DNA from: Rusavskia elegans
Lineage: Eukaryota; Ascomycota; Lecanoromycetes; Teloschistales; Teloschistaceae
DNA length: 64,000 bases
Assembly (NCBI GenBank): GCA_011316305.1
Contig: SAUG01000087.1
Location: 186,001 to 250,000 of the forward strand
Reading direction: 5' to 3'
In this document: positions 10,830 through 23,716 of the stretch, piece after piece
Layout of the letters: each line of letters opens with the position of its first letter
How positions within the stretch are numbered: position 1 is the first letter of the stretch
Position numbers and translations under genes: made by a program
Notes under the pieces: model-generated
Databases searched by the model: none
What the model was told of the DNA's origin: nothing
Seen by the model: the letters and a program-made list of their open reading frames with translations, nothing else

Positions 10830-11130
10830 TGATATAGAGACAGTGAGCAGGGCAAGCAGGCAGAAGATATGTAATTTTTCTTTCAGAGATCTTGTTCAGG
10901 GGAAGACTCAAGAAGAAGTGAATTCCAGGAAATTAAAGATACACTGTAAGGTACACTTTTGATGGAATTCAACTACGTAACGGGAGCGTAAAAAACGTTA
11001 TATAAAAACAGCTGCAGCTGCTGTATTCTCTCGTTATATATCTTCGGGGCGCAAGAATTGACCGCTGGATTAAATGAGCGCAAGAACCGCGGCAGAGTTA
11101 CATTAGCTTTACAGGGTTTCTCTTCCAATT
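10830..11130. other. Boundary between gene-rich DNA and AT-rich isochore
   Basis: The left half is probably the SnoaL-like gene's promoter. Around 10,990-11,040 a short CAG/CTG palindrome (CAGCTGCAGCTGCTG) lies between two CGTTATATA copies. CA and TG dinucleotides are still normal up to about 11,110 (aagaattgaccgctgg), then almost disappear from about 11,130. No gene is seen. Confidence 0.6.
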
Positions 11131-12124
11131 ATAAGTATTTCTTCTATACTCTCTATATAAATTCGATATACTATTTTATAGTTCTTTTAATTATTCTAAA
11201 ACTATATATATATCGTTTAAAATAATCAATCGAATTTTTTCTTCTAATCTTTTACGTTTTAATAGAAAAAACCTTTGTATACATTTTTATATCGTTATTA
11301 TATATTTTTGGCGTCGCTAATATATATTCTTTTTAATAAAATTAGATTCCGTCGGTAACTAGCCTAATAGAATAAAATATAGAGTTCGATAATTCTATCT
11401 TTTTATATTTTTATCGAAAATTTCTTTTTTTTAATTATTTTCTATATATTTATACTATATATTAACTATATAAATTTTAAAACTAAAAGTTTAAATAATA
11501 TCACTATATATCTATATTATAAAATCTAAAAAAATCTAATATATTCTATAAAAATTAGATAAATAGTATTTTTTTAATATTATTTACTTCGATCCTAGAA
11601 AACGTTTTTATTACTAAAAGTCGTTCGAAATAGCCTGCGGATAGAGCTAGTTCTATAAAAACTTCGTATTTAATATCGTAATATATTATCTTTATTTCTA
11701 ATATCTATTTATTTAAAACATTTATTTACTTTTTAATTAATATAATTTTTTCGTATTTAAATTATTAAATTAAATATTCGTTAATTCTATATAACGTTAT
11801 CTAATCGATAAGCGAAAACGTAATTATATAATACGTTTTTAAAGTGGAATATATATATTATCGTTCCGCCAGCTATTATTTTATTTTTAGAAATTTTATT
11901 CTATCTTTTTTATTATTGTTTTTACTTCGATTTTTTAGAAACTGGTTTCGAGACGCCGAAAAATATACGTCGGAACACGTCGGAACGGATTCTTCGAACG
12001 GAAAAATAGAAAATATTTTAACGACTTCGATTTTTACAAAATAAAACAATATTTAGTATTATTAACTACGGACAAAAATCTAGAAGAAAATTTTATATAA
12101 AAACGTTAAATATTTAATATCTAG

Positions 12125-12461
12125 TATAACGTCTCTATATATCAAAAGACGTTACATCCGAATTTAGCTACAGCCGTAGACGTAGTTCGAATTACTAAAT
12201 AGTAAAAGATTTCTAGTATAGATTATCAAAATTAGTTCTATATAGCTATAGAAATAAACTTTCGATATTATAAAACGTCTATATTATATAGATAATTATA
12301 AAAGAAAAATGGAACGGTATTTAATATTTATATTAATATAAAAAAAAAGCTATTTAATAGAAAGAAAAAGCGATATATATAGTTAAAAAGCCGATTTATC
12401 CGATAGAACCGATCTGTTAAATAGAAACGGCCTTTCGATTCTAGCGATTCTAACTAGATTT
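12125..12461 (+). repeat. Solo or partial LTR of the 52.2-kb LTR family, cut by a MITE
   Basis: The sequence from TATAACGTCTCTATAT onward matches the LTRs at 52,208 and 55,122, including the block AGCTACAGCCGTAG near 12,166. No internal region follows, so it is a solo or truncated LTR. Homology weakens after about 12,400, and a TIR element interrupts it at 12,462; LTR-like sequence may resume at 12,824. Confidence 0.65.
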
Positions 12462-12823
12462 AAATTGGCTGTCGGATCGGATTAGATTAAAATATAATCC
12501 GATCCGATCGAATTTTAGATTCTAAATTATAATCCGATTTAATCTATTAAAACTAGATTTTAGCGTTAAATTCTAGTATAAAAATATAAAGCTAGTATAA
12601 CTTTTATACAAATCTACTAAAAAAATATTAATTAATTAACCACGCTAGCTAGAGAATCTATAGTAAAACTAAATATATTACCTGGATATATTATTTTTAT
12701 ATACCTATTAAAATCATTATATATTAAATATATAATATAATAGAATCGGATCCGGGTCGGATTACTAAAATCGGATCGGATATTCGACGGTTCGACGAAT
12801 ATCCGATCCGAACCGATCAATTT
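12462..12823. mobile_element. Non-autonomous TIR element, copy C (362 bp)
   Basis: Termini AAATTGGCTGTCGGATCGG and ...CCGAACCGATCAATTT are mutated forms of the AGACTGGCC family ends. Its centre shares the 'ctagctagagaatct...aaatatattacctggatata' block with copies A and B. The flanks AACTAGATTT and AACTAAACTA are an imperfect 10-bp target duplication (7 of 10). It sits in the partial LTR that starts at 12,125. Confidence 0.65.
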
Positions 12824-13599
12824 AACTAAACTAAATTATTAATCCGTTTATTTAACTAATAAACGTAAATATTTCTATAAAATTATAGATATAATATAAT
12901 TTTTTCTATAACAGTTTTTACTAATATAATAGTTACGGGATATAAAAACCGTTCGTTTTTCCGTCGTTTTTCTTTTTTCGAAAATTTTAATATATATACT
13001 TTCTATAGATATTATTATTTTAAAATATTTTATAAATTTTAAATAAATTACGCGAATATCGACTATAAAAAAATAGTATTATTTTCTTTTAATAGAATAT
13101 ATACTAGTAAAAATTTAGATAAAAAATGAATTTATTTATAATAAAAAAAAAAAAATGACTTCGGGAGGTCCTAAATTGTTAATTTAATTCGGAAGAATTT
13201 TAGATTGCTTTAATAGATTTTTGGATCTCTAAAACTGTATATATAGTATATCTATATAATATACTATAAAAGCTTTAACGTATTCTAACTAGTATTTTTA
13301 TAGGCGATATAATATACGCGCTAGTTACGGCGCTAGATTTTACGCGTATATAAATCTTCGGTTTTATAGATTTTTTTAAATTCCGCCGATTTAATTAATA
13401 TTAATCGTTTATTATATATAATATTAGCGAGTAGACGCCGCTAGCGTAGTTTTATAAAAACTTTTCTTTTAGACGGCGATTAATATTATTTAGCCGTTTA
13501 AACGTTCTAGAAAATCCGAGGCGCTCCGAACGCTTTTAATAATTTTTCGGACCTTTATCAAAATTATAAAATCTTTAGATATTACCAAAAATGTCGACC

Positions 13600-14580
13600 T
13601 CGTTTAAAATTAATTAAATAGATTTAAACTGATAAACGAATCTGATTCTATATTAGACTGGCCGTCGGGTCGGATTTTAAACCCGGGTTAGCTAATCCGA
13701 TCCGATCCGAATCGGATTAAAAAATTCTATAGTTCGATTTAATTTAAACCCGGATCGAATTTATTAAAATATTAAACTCTAGTATAAAAGTATAGTTTAA
13801 GTATAAATATTATATCTTTTTATTAAAAATAATTCTAATTAGTTAACTACGCTAGCTAGAAAGATTCTAGTAAGATTAAATATATTATCTAAATATATCA
13901 TTAATATAATAATAATTATATTTATATATATATAATATTTTAATATTAAAAAAAATTTAGTAGATTTCTATTAAATATCCGAGTTTAATCCGGGTTCGAC
14001 TATTTAGTAAATCGAATCGGTTCGATCTACTAAAATCGAATCGAATTTTCGATAATTTAACGGAAATCCGATCCGAAGTAGCCAGTCTATTCTATATTCT
14101 ATCTAACGCGTTATTAAAGCGTTTACGAATAAAAAGCTTGTCTATAAACGTTTATAAACTAAAATTTTGCTCGTAAACGTTTATAAACGCTCTAAACGCT
14201 TTGAACGAGTTTTAAAATTTTTAATTGTTTTTTTTTAAAAACTCTAAGTTTTTCTATCGAGTAGAGCTACTAGTATTCTATAAAATATCTATATTAGTAA
14301 ATTTTTCGCGTAGATTTTAAAAAATTTATTTATAGAACGCTAGCGTTACTAGTTTCTAAACTAGAGACTTTCTATTATTAAACGAGAACTAACGGATACT
14401 AAATTTTAAAAAGTTTAATTTTAAAATTCTAAATATAAATAAAATAGACGTTTTTAAAATATATCTAAAATTTTCCATTTACTAAATAAGATAGTTCTAT
14501 TTAAACCGATTTAAACCGGCTTAATCGATTTTGAACGCTTTTTTCATTTTAAAATGTTATAAACGGGTTGTATATTTGCT
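13600..14580 (+). repeat. Dispersed repeat R, copy 1 (interrupted by TIR element A)
   Basis: The arms 13,600-13,654 and 14,089-14,580 match 25,389-25,910. Shared landmarks are the opening taaatagatttaaactg, the stretch with AGAGCTACTAGTATT, and GAGAACTAACGGATACTAAA (about 14,383). Class unknown; no coding signal is recognised. Ends are approximate. Confidence 0.65.
13655..14088. mobile_element. Non-autonomous TIR element, copy A (434 bp)
   Basis: Starts AGACTGGCCGTCGGGTCGG and ends ...CCGAAGTAGCCAGTCT. It is flanked on both sides by exactly ATTCTATATT (13,645-13,654 and 14,089-14,098), a perfect 10-bp target duplication. The ends contain runs of CCGATCCGAATCGG-like repeats. No coding capacity. 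Confidence 0.9.
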
Positions 14581-15431
14581 AATAGAATCACTTTTCGAAA
14601 ACTTTAATATAAAATCTAAAAAGTCGTATAATCTTTTTATTTTCGAATTAATTTATAGAATTTATTTCTTTATTTTAATAGTTTACTAATTTTCTATTAG
14701 AAAAGCGGTTCGAATTTAAAAAAACTAAATTTCGTATTAAAATTAAAGATACGATATTCGAATATTAAAAAAAAAAAAAAAAAAAAACTAAAAGTATTGA
14801 AGTGAATACGTATTTTGATATAGTAGAACAAGCTACAAAAGTGATTCTATCTATTTAATTAATTAAAAAATAGAAAAAAACTCTATATAGAATTTATATC
14901 TTCTAAATTAAATTAAAGCGCTAAAGTTTCGATAGATTGATTATCGAATCGAATTTCGAATTCGGATTAAAAAAATCAATTCGATTCGAATCGGTTCCGA
15001 CTTTTCTAAATATCGATTCGATTCGTTTCCGAGTCGAATTTAAATTTCTAGATTTAATCTATTAAAACCGTTATATTTTATTATAAATATATAATTTTAA
15101 TATTAAAATATAATTTTTTTCTATATTAAAATAGATTAATCTAGTATAATTTCAATTTTATATTATTATAATAATATATATAGATAATATTTCTTTTTAA
15201 AACTAATATTTTTTAATTTATATAATAAATTAAATAGTTTACTATTTTCCTTTATATTTGTATTTTTAATTTTTTTTATATTTTTATTATTATCCGCTTT
15301 CGTCTTCTTTTTTATATCTTTATTCTAACTATTAAAATCAATATTTCTAATTAAATTTCTATTATTTCTAATTTTAATATTATTTTATTTTAAAGAATAT
15401 CTTTTTACTATTAAATTTTTTACGTTAATTT

Positions 15432-15646
15432 TGTAGTAGTCAGAGTTTTAAATCATTTAAACGATTTAAAGAATTATAGAATATATATCTGGATTATATA
15501 GTTATATATAAATTCGAATACTAACTAATCCGGTCGCTAATCGCAAAGGCGAATATAAAAACGAATATAAATCTAACGTAGAGATATTTATATATATAAA
15601 TATTTTACTTTTCTATAGTTATAGAAAATTAGTTTAGATTTTATAC
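15432..15646 (+). repeat. Left LTR of the gypsy element
   Basis: Matches 23,717-23,931 almost throughout, for example TTTAAACGATTTAAAGAATT against TTTAAACAATTTAAAGGATT. The differences are mostly transitions, as expected if RIP hit the two LTRs independently. Confidence 0.85.
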
Positions 15647-16021
15647 TAGTAGTATTAACTTTTTAGACTATAAATAATCTAACTTTACTCTATCATTAAA
15701 GTTTTTTTAAATCGGTTTTATCTATTTTTATAAACGAAACACTTTAAATTTAAATATAAATTTCTAAATAATATATTTCTTCCATTTTTAATTCAACGCT
15801 AATATAAAGCGAATAATAGTATATAATAAAAATACGGCCTTTTCTAAAATTTATACGAACTAGAAATTCTATTATAGAATTCTTTTAAACGATTTATTTA
15901 CAGTTTAATTCGCTACTATTTCTATTATAAAAAAGATATTTCTAAAAAAAACGTTAATTCTAGAGATATTTCAGATACTTTCGGAAATAACGATTTTTAC
16001 GATAGCGATAATAAAAGTATA

Positions 16022-16638
16022 TCAGCGAATCCTAAAATGGATTTTCAGATTAGACCGGCTGACAGCTATTTCAATCTAAATAATCCAAAAATTCAAATAA
16101 TTCAAAAATCTAAAAAGTGGATTTTCGATAGATTAGAATTCTAATAGTATCTATAGTACGAATATCTATTTAGTAAACAGCCTAAAATAGAATCTATATA
16201 TAAGCTAAAAATAAACCTATATAATCTAACTCGAAAATAAAGTTTAGCGGCCGCCGCTAAAAGCGGGAATAACGGAAGTCGAATATCTATTTAATAAACT
16301 ACGCTAGACCTATTCTAGTTAGATTTCAGTAAGGAAACCTAATATTTTCGATCTAGATAAAGCTAGCCTAGCGGTATATATAGGCGTATATAGGCCTACT
16401 AACTAATAAAGATTTACACGAATTCAAAATCGAATCTCTAAATCTTTTTAATCGGTTTTAGCCGTCTTAGCTACTTAGCTGTTTCAGCCGTCTTAGCCGT
16501 ATAGCTACGCAGCTTCGGGTATACCCGAAACCGGCTAATAAGCCGTTTATAAGCCGTTTTCAGCCGTACCGGCTAAGAACCGGCTAAGACGGCTAAAACG
16601 GCTAAAACCGGCTTTAAACCGGTTTTAGGAAATGCTGA
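16022..16638. mobile_element. TA-flanked MITE rich in AGCCG/CGGCT repeats (617 bp)
   Basis: Ends TCAGCGAATCCTAAAA and ...TTTTAGGAAATGCTGA form imperfect inverted repeats flanked by TA on each side, the hallmark of Tc1/mariner-type insertion. The second copy of the host gag region (about 62,255) has the uninterrupted sequence AAAGTAAATC at this point, so the boundaries are confirmed by an empty site. From 16,450 to 16,620 the element holds many AGCCGT and ACGGCT units in opposite orientation that can fold into a long hairpin. Confidence 0.85.
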
Positions 16639-16699
16639 TACAGGCCTAGTAATAGATATAACCGACCTTTTAGCCGTTTTCGTATAAACCGTAAAAATA

Positions 16700-18480
16700 G
16701 TTATACCGGTTTAAATCGTCGTCGTTCCGGTCGTAGTAGTCTAAACCAAAGCCCCCTAGAATTTTTTAGAAAAAATTCTAATCTGCCGTTATATAGGTCT
16801 ATTCTTTCTAATATTTCTAACGTTTCTATAACCTACGTAATATAGAATACCTATAAAAAAAGCTTTCTAACTTTAAAGATTATAAACGTAACTACTATAT
16901 CGTCTATATCTAGTTCCGCCGCTATAAATATTATTATCAATTCTATAATATAACTATCTCCAACTCTATCTTCTATAGTAGTTAGTATTTTATTAATAAT
17001 ACTAAGCCGTAGTATATTAAATAGGTTTTTAGTCTAGAAAAAAACTTCTAGAAATATTTTCGTAAAGCTTTTTTAAAATAATAGGATAAACCGAACTTTT
17101 TAGAAAAAACTTCAGCTATTTATTATAAACTAGTCTATACTAAAATCTTTAGCTATATTAAAATATACTATTTTACTTTTATTAAAGTATATATAAATAT
17201 TAAAAGCGAAGTCGATAAATTCGCTGTTTTAAAATACTTTATTAATTATTTAAAATCTAATATTTAGTTAACTACCGAATAATATTTTATTTTATAATAG
17301 TAAAATAGATCAATAATAAATTCAACGAATATTATAAATACCGTAATAATATTTAAAAAGATTAACGTTAAATACTATAGTAACCGGGATACTATAGCTA
17401 TTTTAAAAGGCGAATAATCTAGTACTGCCGAGATTAACTCTATAGATACTAGTAATCGAAACGGTCGAAATAACTATAGCCGAAACCGAAGTAATCGAGG
17501 AAAAGAAAATAGATAAAAGAGATTAAATAGTACGAATAAAAACTATAATTATAGGAAGTTTAGCTATCGCGAAAAAAATTACCGGAATATTTATATTCTA
17601 GAATATATTCCCGTAAAATAGATCTTTTCCGAAAAAAAAAATCTATCGGCGATAGTTAATAATAGATTATCGGAAAATAAATAGTATTATATATATCTAG
17701 ACGTATATATAATACCGATAAAAAGCTTTTAATAATAGAGGAATAGCTCGGTCTAGTTAAAATAAAGATCGAAGAATTAGAAATAACTTCTAAAGGAACG
17801 TCGGAAAAGATTTTAACTACTTTCTATAATATAATACTATCGTTTAAAAATCTATAAAATAGTAAATAACTTTTACGTATAGATCGAATACCGGGCTTTA
17901 ATAGATAGATATAGTTTAATCTAGAAATTAGTAGAAATCGCTTCCAAATTTTCGCTAATTTAAGTACTACTAACTATTTTATTACAAGATATATTATTAA
18001 TTTTCTAGAATTAAAAGTTTAATAGTTATCGGATAAAATATAATTCGAAAACGGTAAGACTATAGATATATTAGAAGCGACGGAACTTTTATAGTTTTAT
18101 AAAACCTTTTCTATTACTACTTTTTATATAGTACTAGATATAAATTATAATCTAATTTTCGGAAAAGATTTCTAAAAATAATATAATTTAGTACCTAACT
18201 ATAATATTTAAGGAATATTAATTTAGAAAAAGAAAATTATATATCGGTTATATAGCGTCTCGAATATATATCGTTTATAACTTTTTAAAAATACCCCGAC
18301 CGAATTTTCCGAAATTAATTTTAAAAGATTCGAACGATTTATTAGAAAGAACGTATAGGTCTATTAATATATTATATAAAATAAATCTAACTTTTCGAAT
18401 TAATTTAATTCGGTCTAGAAGACGACAGGCTATATAGAATTAGATAGAATTTTCGGCTCGAAACTTTTAGATTATATCTA
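16700..18480 (+). pseudogene. Gag and protease region of the gypsy element (degenerate)
   Basis: Assigned by position between the left LTR and the reverse transcriptase, and by similarity of 15,750-16,020 plus 16,710-16,850 to a second copy at 61,985-62,500. Reading frames are broken by many TAG/TAA codons. A stretch near 17,545-17,580 (tataattataggaag) could be a zinc-knuckle relic with Tyr in place of Cys, but the spacing is not convincing. Confidence 0.6.
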
Positions 18481-19720
18481 AAATAATCTTTCGATAAAAT
18501 TTCTACCGGAAAGACTATTAGATTATATAATTAAAACCGGCGATATTCGATCTATTATTTAAACTTATTATAGTTTATTTCCTAAATAAAATAAAAAATA
18601 AAAATATTAGATTAAATATTTTATCGAATAAAAATTAATTCGACTAAATTAATTTCTTTAAAATACGTCCGTTCTTTTTATTAAAAAAATAGACGGCAGC
18701 TAGTATATAAATATTAACTACCGGGACCTTAATAGTATAACTATAAAAAATAGATATCCGTTATCTAAAATTTAAAACTATTTAAATACTATTGGAATAA
18801 CGAAGTATTTTTATAAAATTAATTTAATAAACGGTTACTAGTAGATTAATATTATCGAAAAAGATCGTACGAAAACAGTTTTTAATACTAAAACTAGTAA
18901 ATATAAATAGACTGGCCGTCGGATCGGATTTCGAATTCGAATTAGCTAATTCGATTCGATCCGAATCGGGTTAGAAAATTCTATAGTTTAATCTAATTCG
19001 AATTTAAATCGAGTTTTATAATCCGTTTCGATCCGATTTAAATCTACTAAAATATTAAACTCTAGTATAAAAATATAATACTAGTATAAATATTATATCT
19101 ATTTATTTAAAATAATTCTAATTAATTAACTATACTAGCTAGAAAGATCCTAGTTAAATTAAATATATTATCTAAATATATTATTAATATAAAAAAATTT
19201 ATATTATTATATATATAATATTTTAATATTAAAAAAAGTTTAGCGGGTTTCTATTAAATATCCGGGTTCGATCCGGGTTTAACCGCTTGGCAAGTCGAAC
19301 CGGTTCGATCCGCTAAAATCGGATCGGATTTTCGACGATTCGATAAAAATCCGACCCGAAGTAGCCATCTAAATATAAATTCTTGGTTATATTATTTAGG
19401 TTAACGAACGTATCTATAGTATTCTAATCTATAATAAATAATATATTTAAACCGTTTTTCGATAATTTCGTAGTTATTTATTTCGATAATATTTTAATCT
19501 ATTCGAAGAATAAAGAGAAATATCTATAATATATTAAAACTATTATAGAAATATTCGAAAAAAACTAACTATTCGCGAAATTTTCGAAATATCTATTTTT
19601 CTAAAAATATATTAAATTCTGCGGGTATATTATTAATAACGGAAAAGTTCGTATAGATACAGCGAAAATAAAAGCTATTAGAAACTAGCTGCCGCTATAA
19701 ACGGTATATAATATATAGTT
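18480..19720 (+). pseudogene. Ty3/gypsy reverse transcriptase relic, split by a MITE
   Basis: Plus-strand reading shows the gypsy order: Y-R-D-L-N and N-R-Y-P-L near 18,715-18,765, then after the inserted element L-T-N near 19,400 and the catalytic box Y-F-D-N-I at 19,479-19,493 (one Asp codon GAT is now AAT), followed by L-I-Y-S-K. Premature stops are frequent. The 462-bp TIR element at 18,909-19,370 sits in the middle of the domain. Confidence 0.85.
18909..19370. mobile_element. Non-autonomous TIR element, copy B (462 bp)
   Basis: Starts AGACTGGCCGTCGGATCGG and ends ...CCGACCCGAAGTAGCCATCT. It is flanked by identical AAATATAAAT copies (18,899-18,908 and 19,371-19,380), a perfect 10-bp duplication. 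Removing it and one duplicate rejoins the reverse transcriptase frame of the host gypsy element. Central sequence matches copies A and C. Confidence 0.92.
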
Positions 19721-20399
19721 CTTTTTAGAATTATATATCTACTACCGGAAATTTATAGAAAATTTCGCTCTAATATATAGACCTTTCTATAAATTAATCT
19801 AAAGTTCGGAAAGCAAGAAGTATAAACTAATTCGAATAAATTTCTTAGTTTAAAATACGTACGAACTAATTAAAAACGTTATAACGAGCGATAAAGTATT
19901 TATTTAACTCGATATAACTCTATCTTTTATTATCGAAACGGATACCTCTGATTTTAGATAAAATACCGTTCTTTATTAGATTAATACCGATAGTATTAAA
20001 TAGCTTATTACTTTCGAAAACAAGATATTTATATCTATAGAACGTAACTATACTATCTACGAACGAAAGCTTTTTACTATTAAAAAATCTCTACAGCGAT
20101 AGCGTTACTATATCGAAAACGAAATAACTATAACTATTAGAATAGATTATACAAGTTTATAATATTCTAAAACTATTACTAAATCTTTTAGAAATCTTAT
20201 TTATAAATTTACGGAATTTAGAAAATATAAATTCGATATTAAATATAAACCGGGCAGTAAAATAATAGTAGTAGATACTTTAAACCGAAGAGAAAATTTC
20301 TAGCTAATTATACGATTTTATTTAACAATATTATTAGAATTTATACGGAATCCGAAATTCTATCTAATAATTCGGAAATAAAAATTATTTTAAAAAAAT

Positions 20400-21300
20400 G
20401 TAAATATTATCTCAGATTTAAAAATAATATAATATAGTACTAGAACTCGTTTTAAAATAGTTAGATATTCTATATTTTAATATAGGCTCGTATTTATTTC
20501 CTGGATTATATTTATAAATAATATAACTACTATTCGAATAAAATAATAATAGATATTATTTATATAAGATAGTAGTAGTCTGAAATAAAAAAAGATATTA
20601 AATATTATATTAAATACTGTTTCGAATATTAGTTTACTATTATTTTTCGCGATATTAAATAGAATATAATATATCTTTCTAGTATTTAAAAAGATAAATT
20701 AAATTTTTTTAAACGCTAGAAATTTAATTTTATCGGTTTTTTACTAGAAACTGACTAAGGTAATAAATAGATTATAACTACGATAGACTACGTTACTAGA
20801 AAGTCTATAGTTTAGTCGCTTCTAAATATAATAGTAGAGATACTCGCCGAATATATTATCTATCGGATCTATTATAATTATAGCTTTCCGAAAGAAATTA
20901 TTACTATTCGAAGTATAAATCTTTAGATTCTTGCTATAGACGAGATATACCGCCTACTAGGAATTAAGTATCGAGGTATAACGCCTTATTACTTACGAAT
21001 AAATAGCGCTATCGAAAGATTTAACGGAGTTTTCGGGAAAATATTTATTAAATACTATATTAAATAGTCGAAAAAGATTTAAAATCTTTATTTAGACTGA
21101 ATACTATTTACTATACGTATTTATACGTATATAACTACTAGAATTTTATCTTTCTATTTATTTTATAACGTTAATCTAATACTGCCGACTAATATTTTCA
21201 GCCCTTTTCCGGAAAAATATAATAAAAAAATCGATTTTATACTATTTTTATCGCGCGATCGAGCTAAAATATTAAAAAATATAATAATATAAATAAAAAT
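20400..21300 (+). pseudogene. Ty3/gypsy integrase relic
   Basis: Near 20,966-21,060 the plus strand reads like the Y-R-G-x-T-P-Y-Y-x-R-x-N-x-A-I-E-R-F-N-G segment around the catalytic Glu of gypsy integrases. Further on (21,100-21,200) T-R-I/T-T-T and F-Y-L-F-Y-N-V-N follow, matching the usual end of the core domain. Multiple in-frame stops. About 2 kb of unassigned sequence separates this from the right LTR. Confidence 0.8.
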
Positions 21301-23716
21301 AAATAAAAAGACGTAGAATATAAAGATAAAAGATAATATTTTTATTTAAAAAAATATAGTTTTAATTAAATCTAAGAAATTTTAAAAGTTTAAAATTAAC
21401 TAGTATAGTCTATATAAAGTTATTTAAACTAAAATTTTAAAAATTTATATTTTAAAATTTTCGGATAAATCTACTAATAAATATCTAATTAGTAGAAAAT
21501 ATATAAAAAAATATTTTATAGAAAGAAATATTACTATTAGATAGAAAATACTTTATAGGCGTAGAAAATTAAAAAAAGTTACTATAAAACAATTTCCGCT
21601 AAATAAAAAACGTAAAAGAAAAAAATCTCGCAAGTTTAAACTAGCGGAAAATCTAGATAATAATTATTTATCTAAATTTAGGTCTATACCTAAAAATAAT
21701 CTCTATAAAAAAAATAACGATAAAATATAAACTTTTAGAAAAAGAAAAAATTAATTAAATTTTTACTTTTATTTATTATATTATATATTTATATATATTA
21801 AAATATAATTTAATTCTAATTTAAATATAACCTCTTTACTTTTTATTTTTATTAAAAAAAAATTATTTTTATTAAATTCCTGTAGAATAAAAAGTAAATA
21901 AATATATAAATAATTCTAAAATAATATTAAAAGCGGAAATTTTTACTAGTTTATAAAATTATATTTAGTAAAGATTTAATAGCGACTTTAGATACGGTTT
22001 TTTATTTTAAAATATATACAATATATATTTATTTATCCGGAAGAACGTAAATTAAAAATTCGAGAAATTAGATTTTTCTATATTTTAATATAAAGCTAAA
22101 ATATAATAAAGCCGCCTTTTATAATATAACTATCGTATTTTAAATATAGCTACGCCGAAATCTAAATAACTATTTACTATTCTTTAGTTTTAGTATATTT
22201 ACTATCTTTAATAAAGCCGAAATATCTATTTAAAACTAGAGCGATCTTTATTAATAAAGTTAAAATCTTCGCGTTCGTATTTCTTCTTATTTTAGAGCCG
22301 TTTTATTTAACGTTAAATTACTACGTATTATATCTTAAAGGTATATATATAGCGAGCCTTATAGTAAATCGCGCGGGCGTTAATAGAAATAGCCGATAAA
22401 TATAGTATATTCCCTAGATCCGAAGGCGTAGAAAAAAGAAGAAATAATCTCTAAAAAGGCTCGGGATCGAACTAAAACTCTAATTATATATAATCGATAT
22501 TCGATAAAAGTATATAGTTAAACGAAATCGTAGCCTTTAATATATATAACGGAAATCTAGCTAATAGACGACTACTAGTCTTTTTTCTTTTAACTATATT
22601 CGTTAATAAAATTTCGGTTTAAATTTTAGAAAGTTTATTTTTATATCTAGGTTTATTAGTATTATTAATAGTAGACTAGAAAGGTAAAGCTAGAAAACTA
22701 AAATCTCTATTATCTTATAGAAAATCGAGTAGAAAAACGTTACGGTCTATAATTCGCTTCGATAATAATTAACGTAGCTATAGCGGAATAGAAGGAAATA
22801 GTAGAAAATTATTATCTATCCGGCTTCTAGCTCTCGTATCCGCTCGTTTTCTAGGAGATTATAGAATCTATACCCGTAACAAAAGTTCTATATCGACTAT
22901 AGACTGCGATCTATATAAAGAAAAATATAGATATTTATTTTAGCGGTATTTCAATAGATAGTTACTATATATACCTCCGATTTTCTATTATATACTTACG
23001 TAGTATACGATAGAACGGGTAATATTACTAGTATAAAAGCTATAAAATTTACTCGATTAAATTCTATATAGCTGGAAGAAAGTTAATTATTTAAAAAGAA
23101 GCGATTCGTATATATCTAAAAAACGATTTATTTATATAAAGAAAATATTAAACTTTTAAAAATATATAATTTTAATAAATCGGTTAAACTCGCTAAAAAA
23201 TTCTATATAAATCTCGATATTTTAGCGCCGGAAATTATCTAAAAAGATAACGTTTTCTAAAATAAATTAATAAAACTACTAATATATACGATATTTCTAT
23301 TAAATATATCTAATTTACGGTTTCCGATACTATATAAAAATAGTATTTACCGCTATAAATAATTATTACTATCTTATCAGTTCGCTATCGATTATTACGT
23401 AAAAATTTTATAATAATTCTAACCGCCGCCGGGTTAAATACGGTATATTATAATAGTTATTATTACTATTAATAGAGCAGATAATCGATAATATTATTAA
23501 AGGAAAAACTTCGAGAATTATAATATTCGAGGTTATAGTAATCGATAGTAAACTTCCGTTAATATATTTATTTACTTCTAAATAAATCGTATAAAGGTAA
23601 ACTTTTATTCTTTACTTGACTTTATTCGTTATTATTAATTATAGTTTTATATCTATTACTATTTCGTTTTAGAAAATACTTACTTCCCCCCTATATTTTA
23701 TTTAGGAAGGGAAGAA

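Noticed and set aside
11844..12044. Plus-strand 66-codon frame in the AT-rich block
   Set aside because: Phe/Leu-rich start typical of AT-rich noise; no homologous copy or motif supports it.
12632..12820. Minus-strand 62-codon frame
   Set aside because: It lies wholly inside the non-coding TIR element C.
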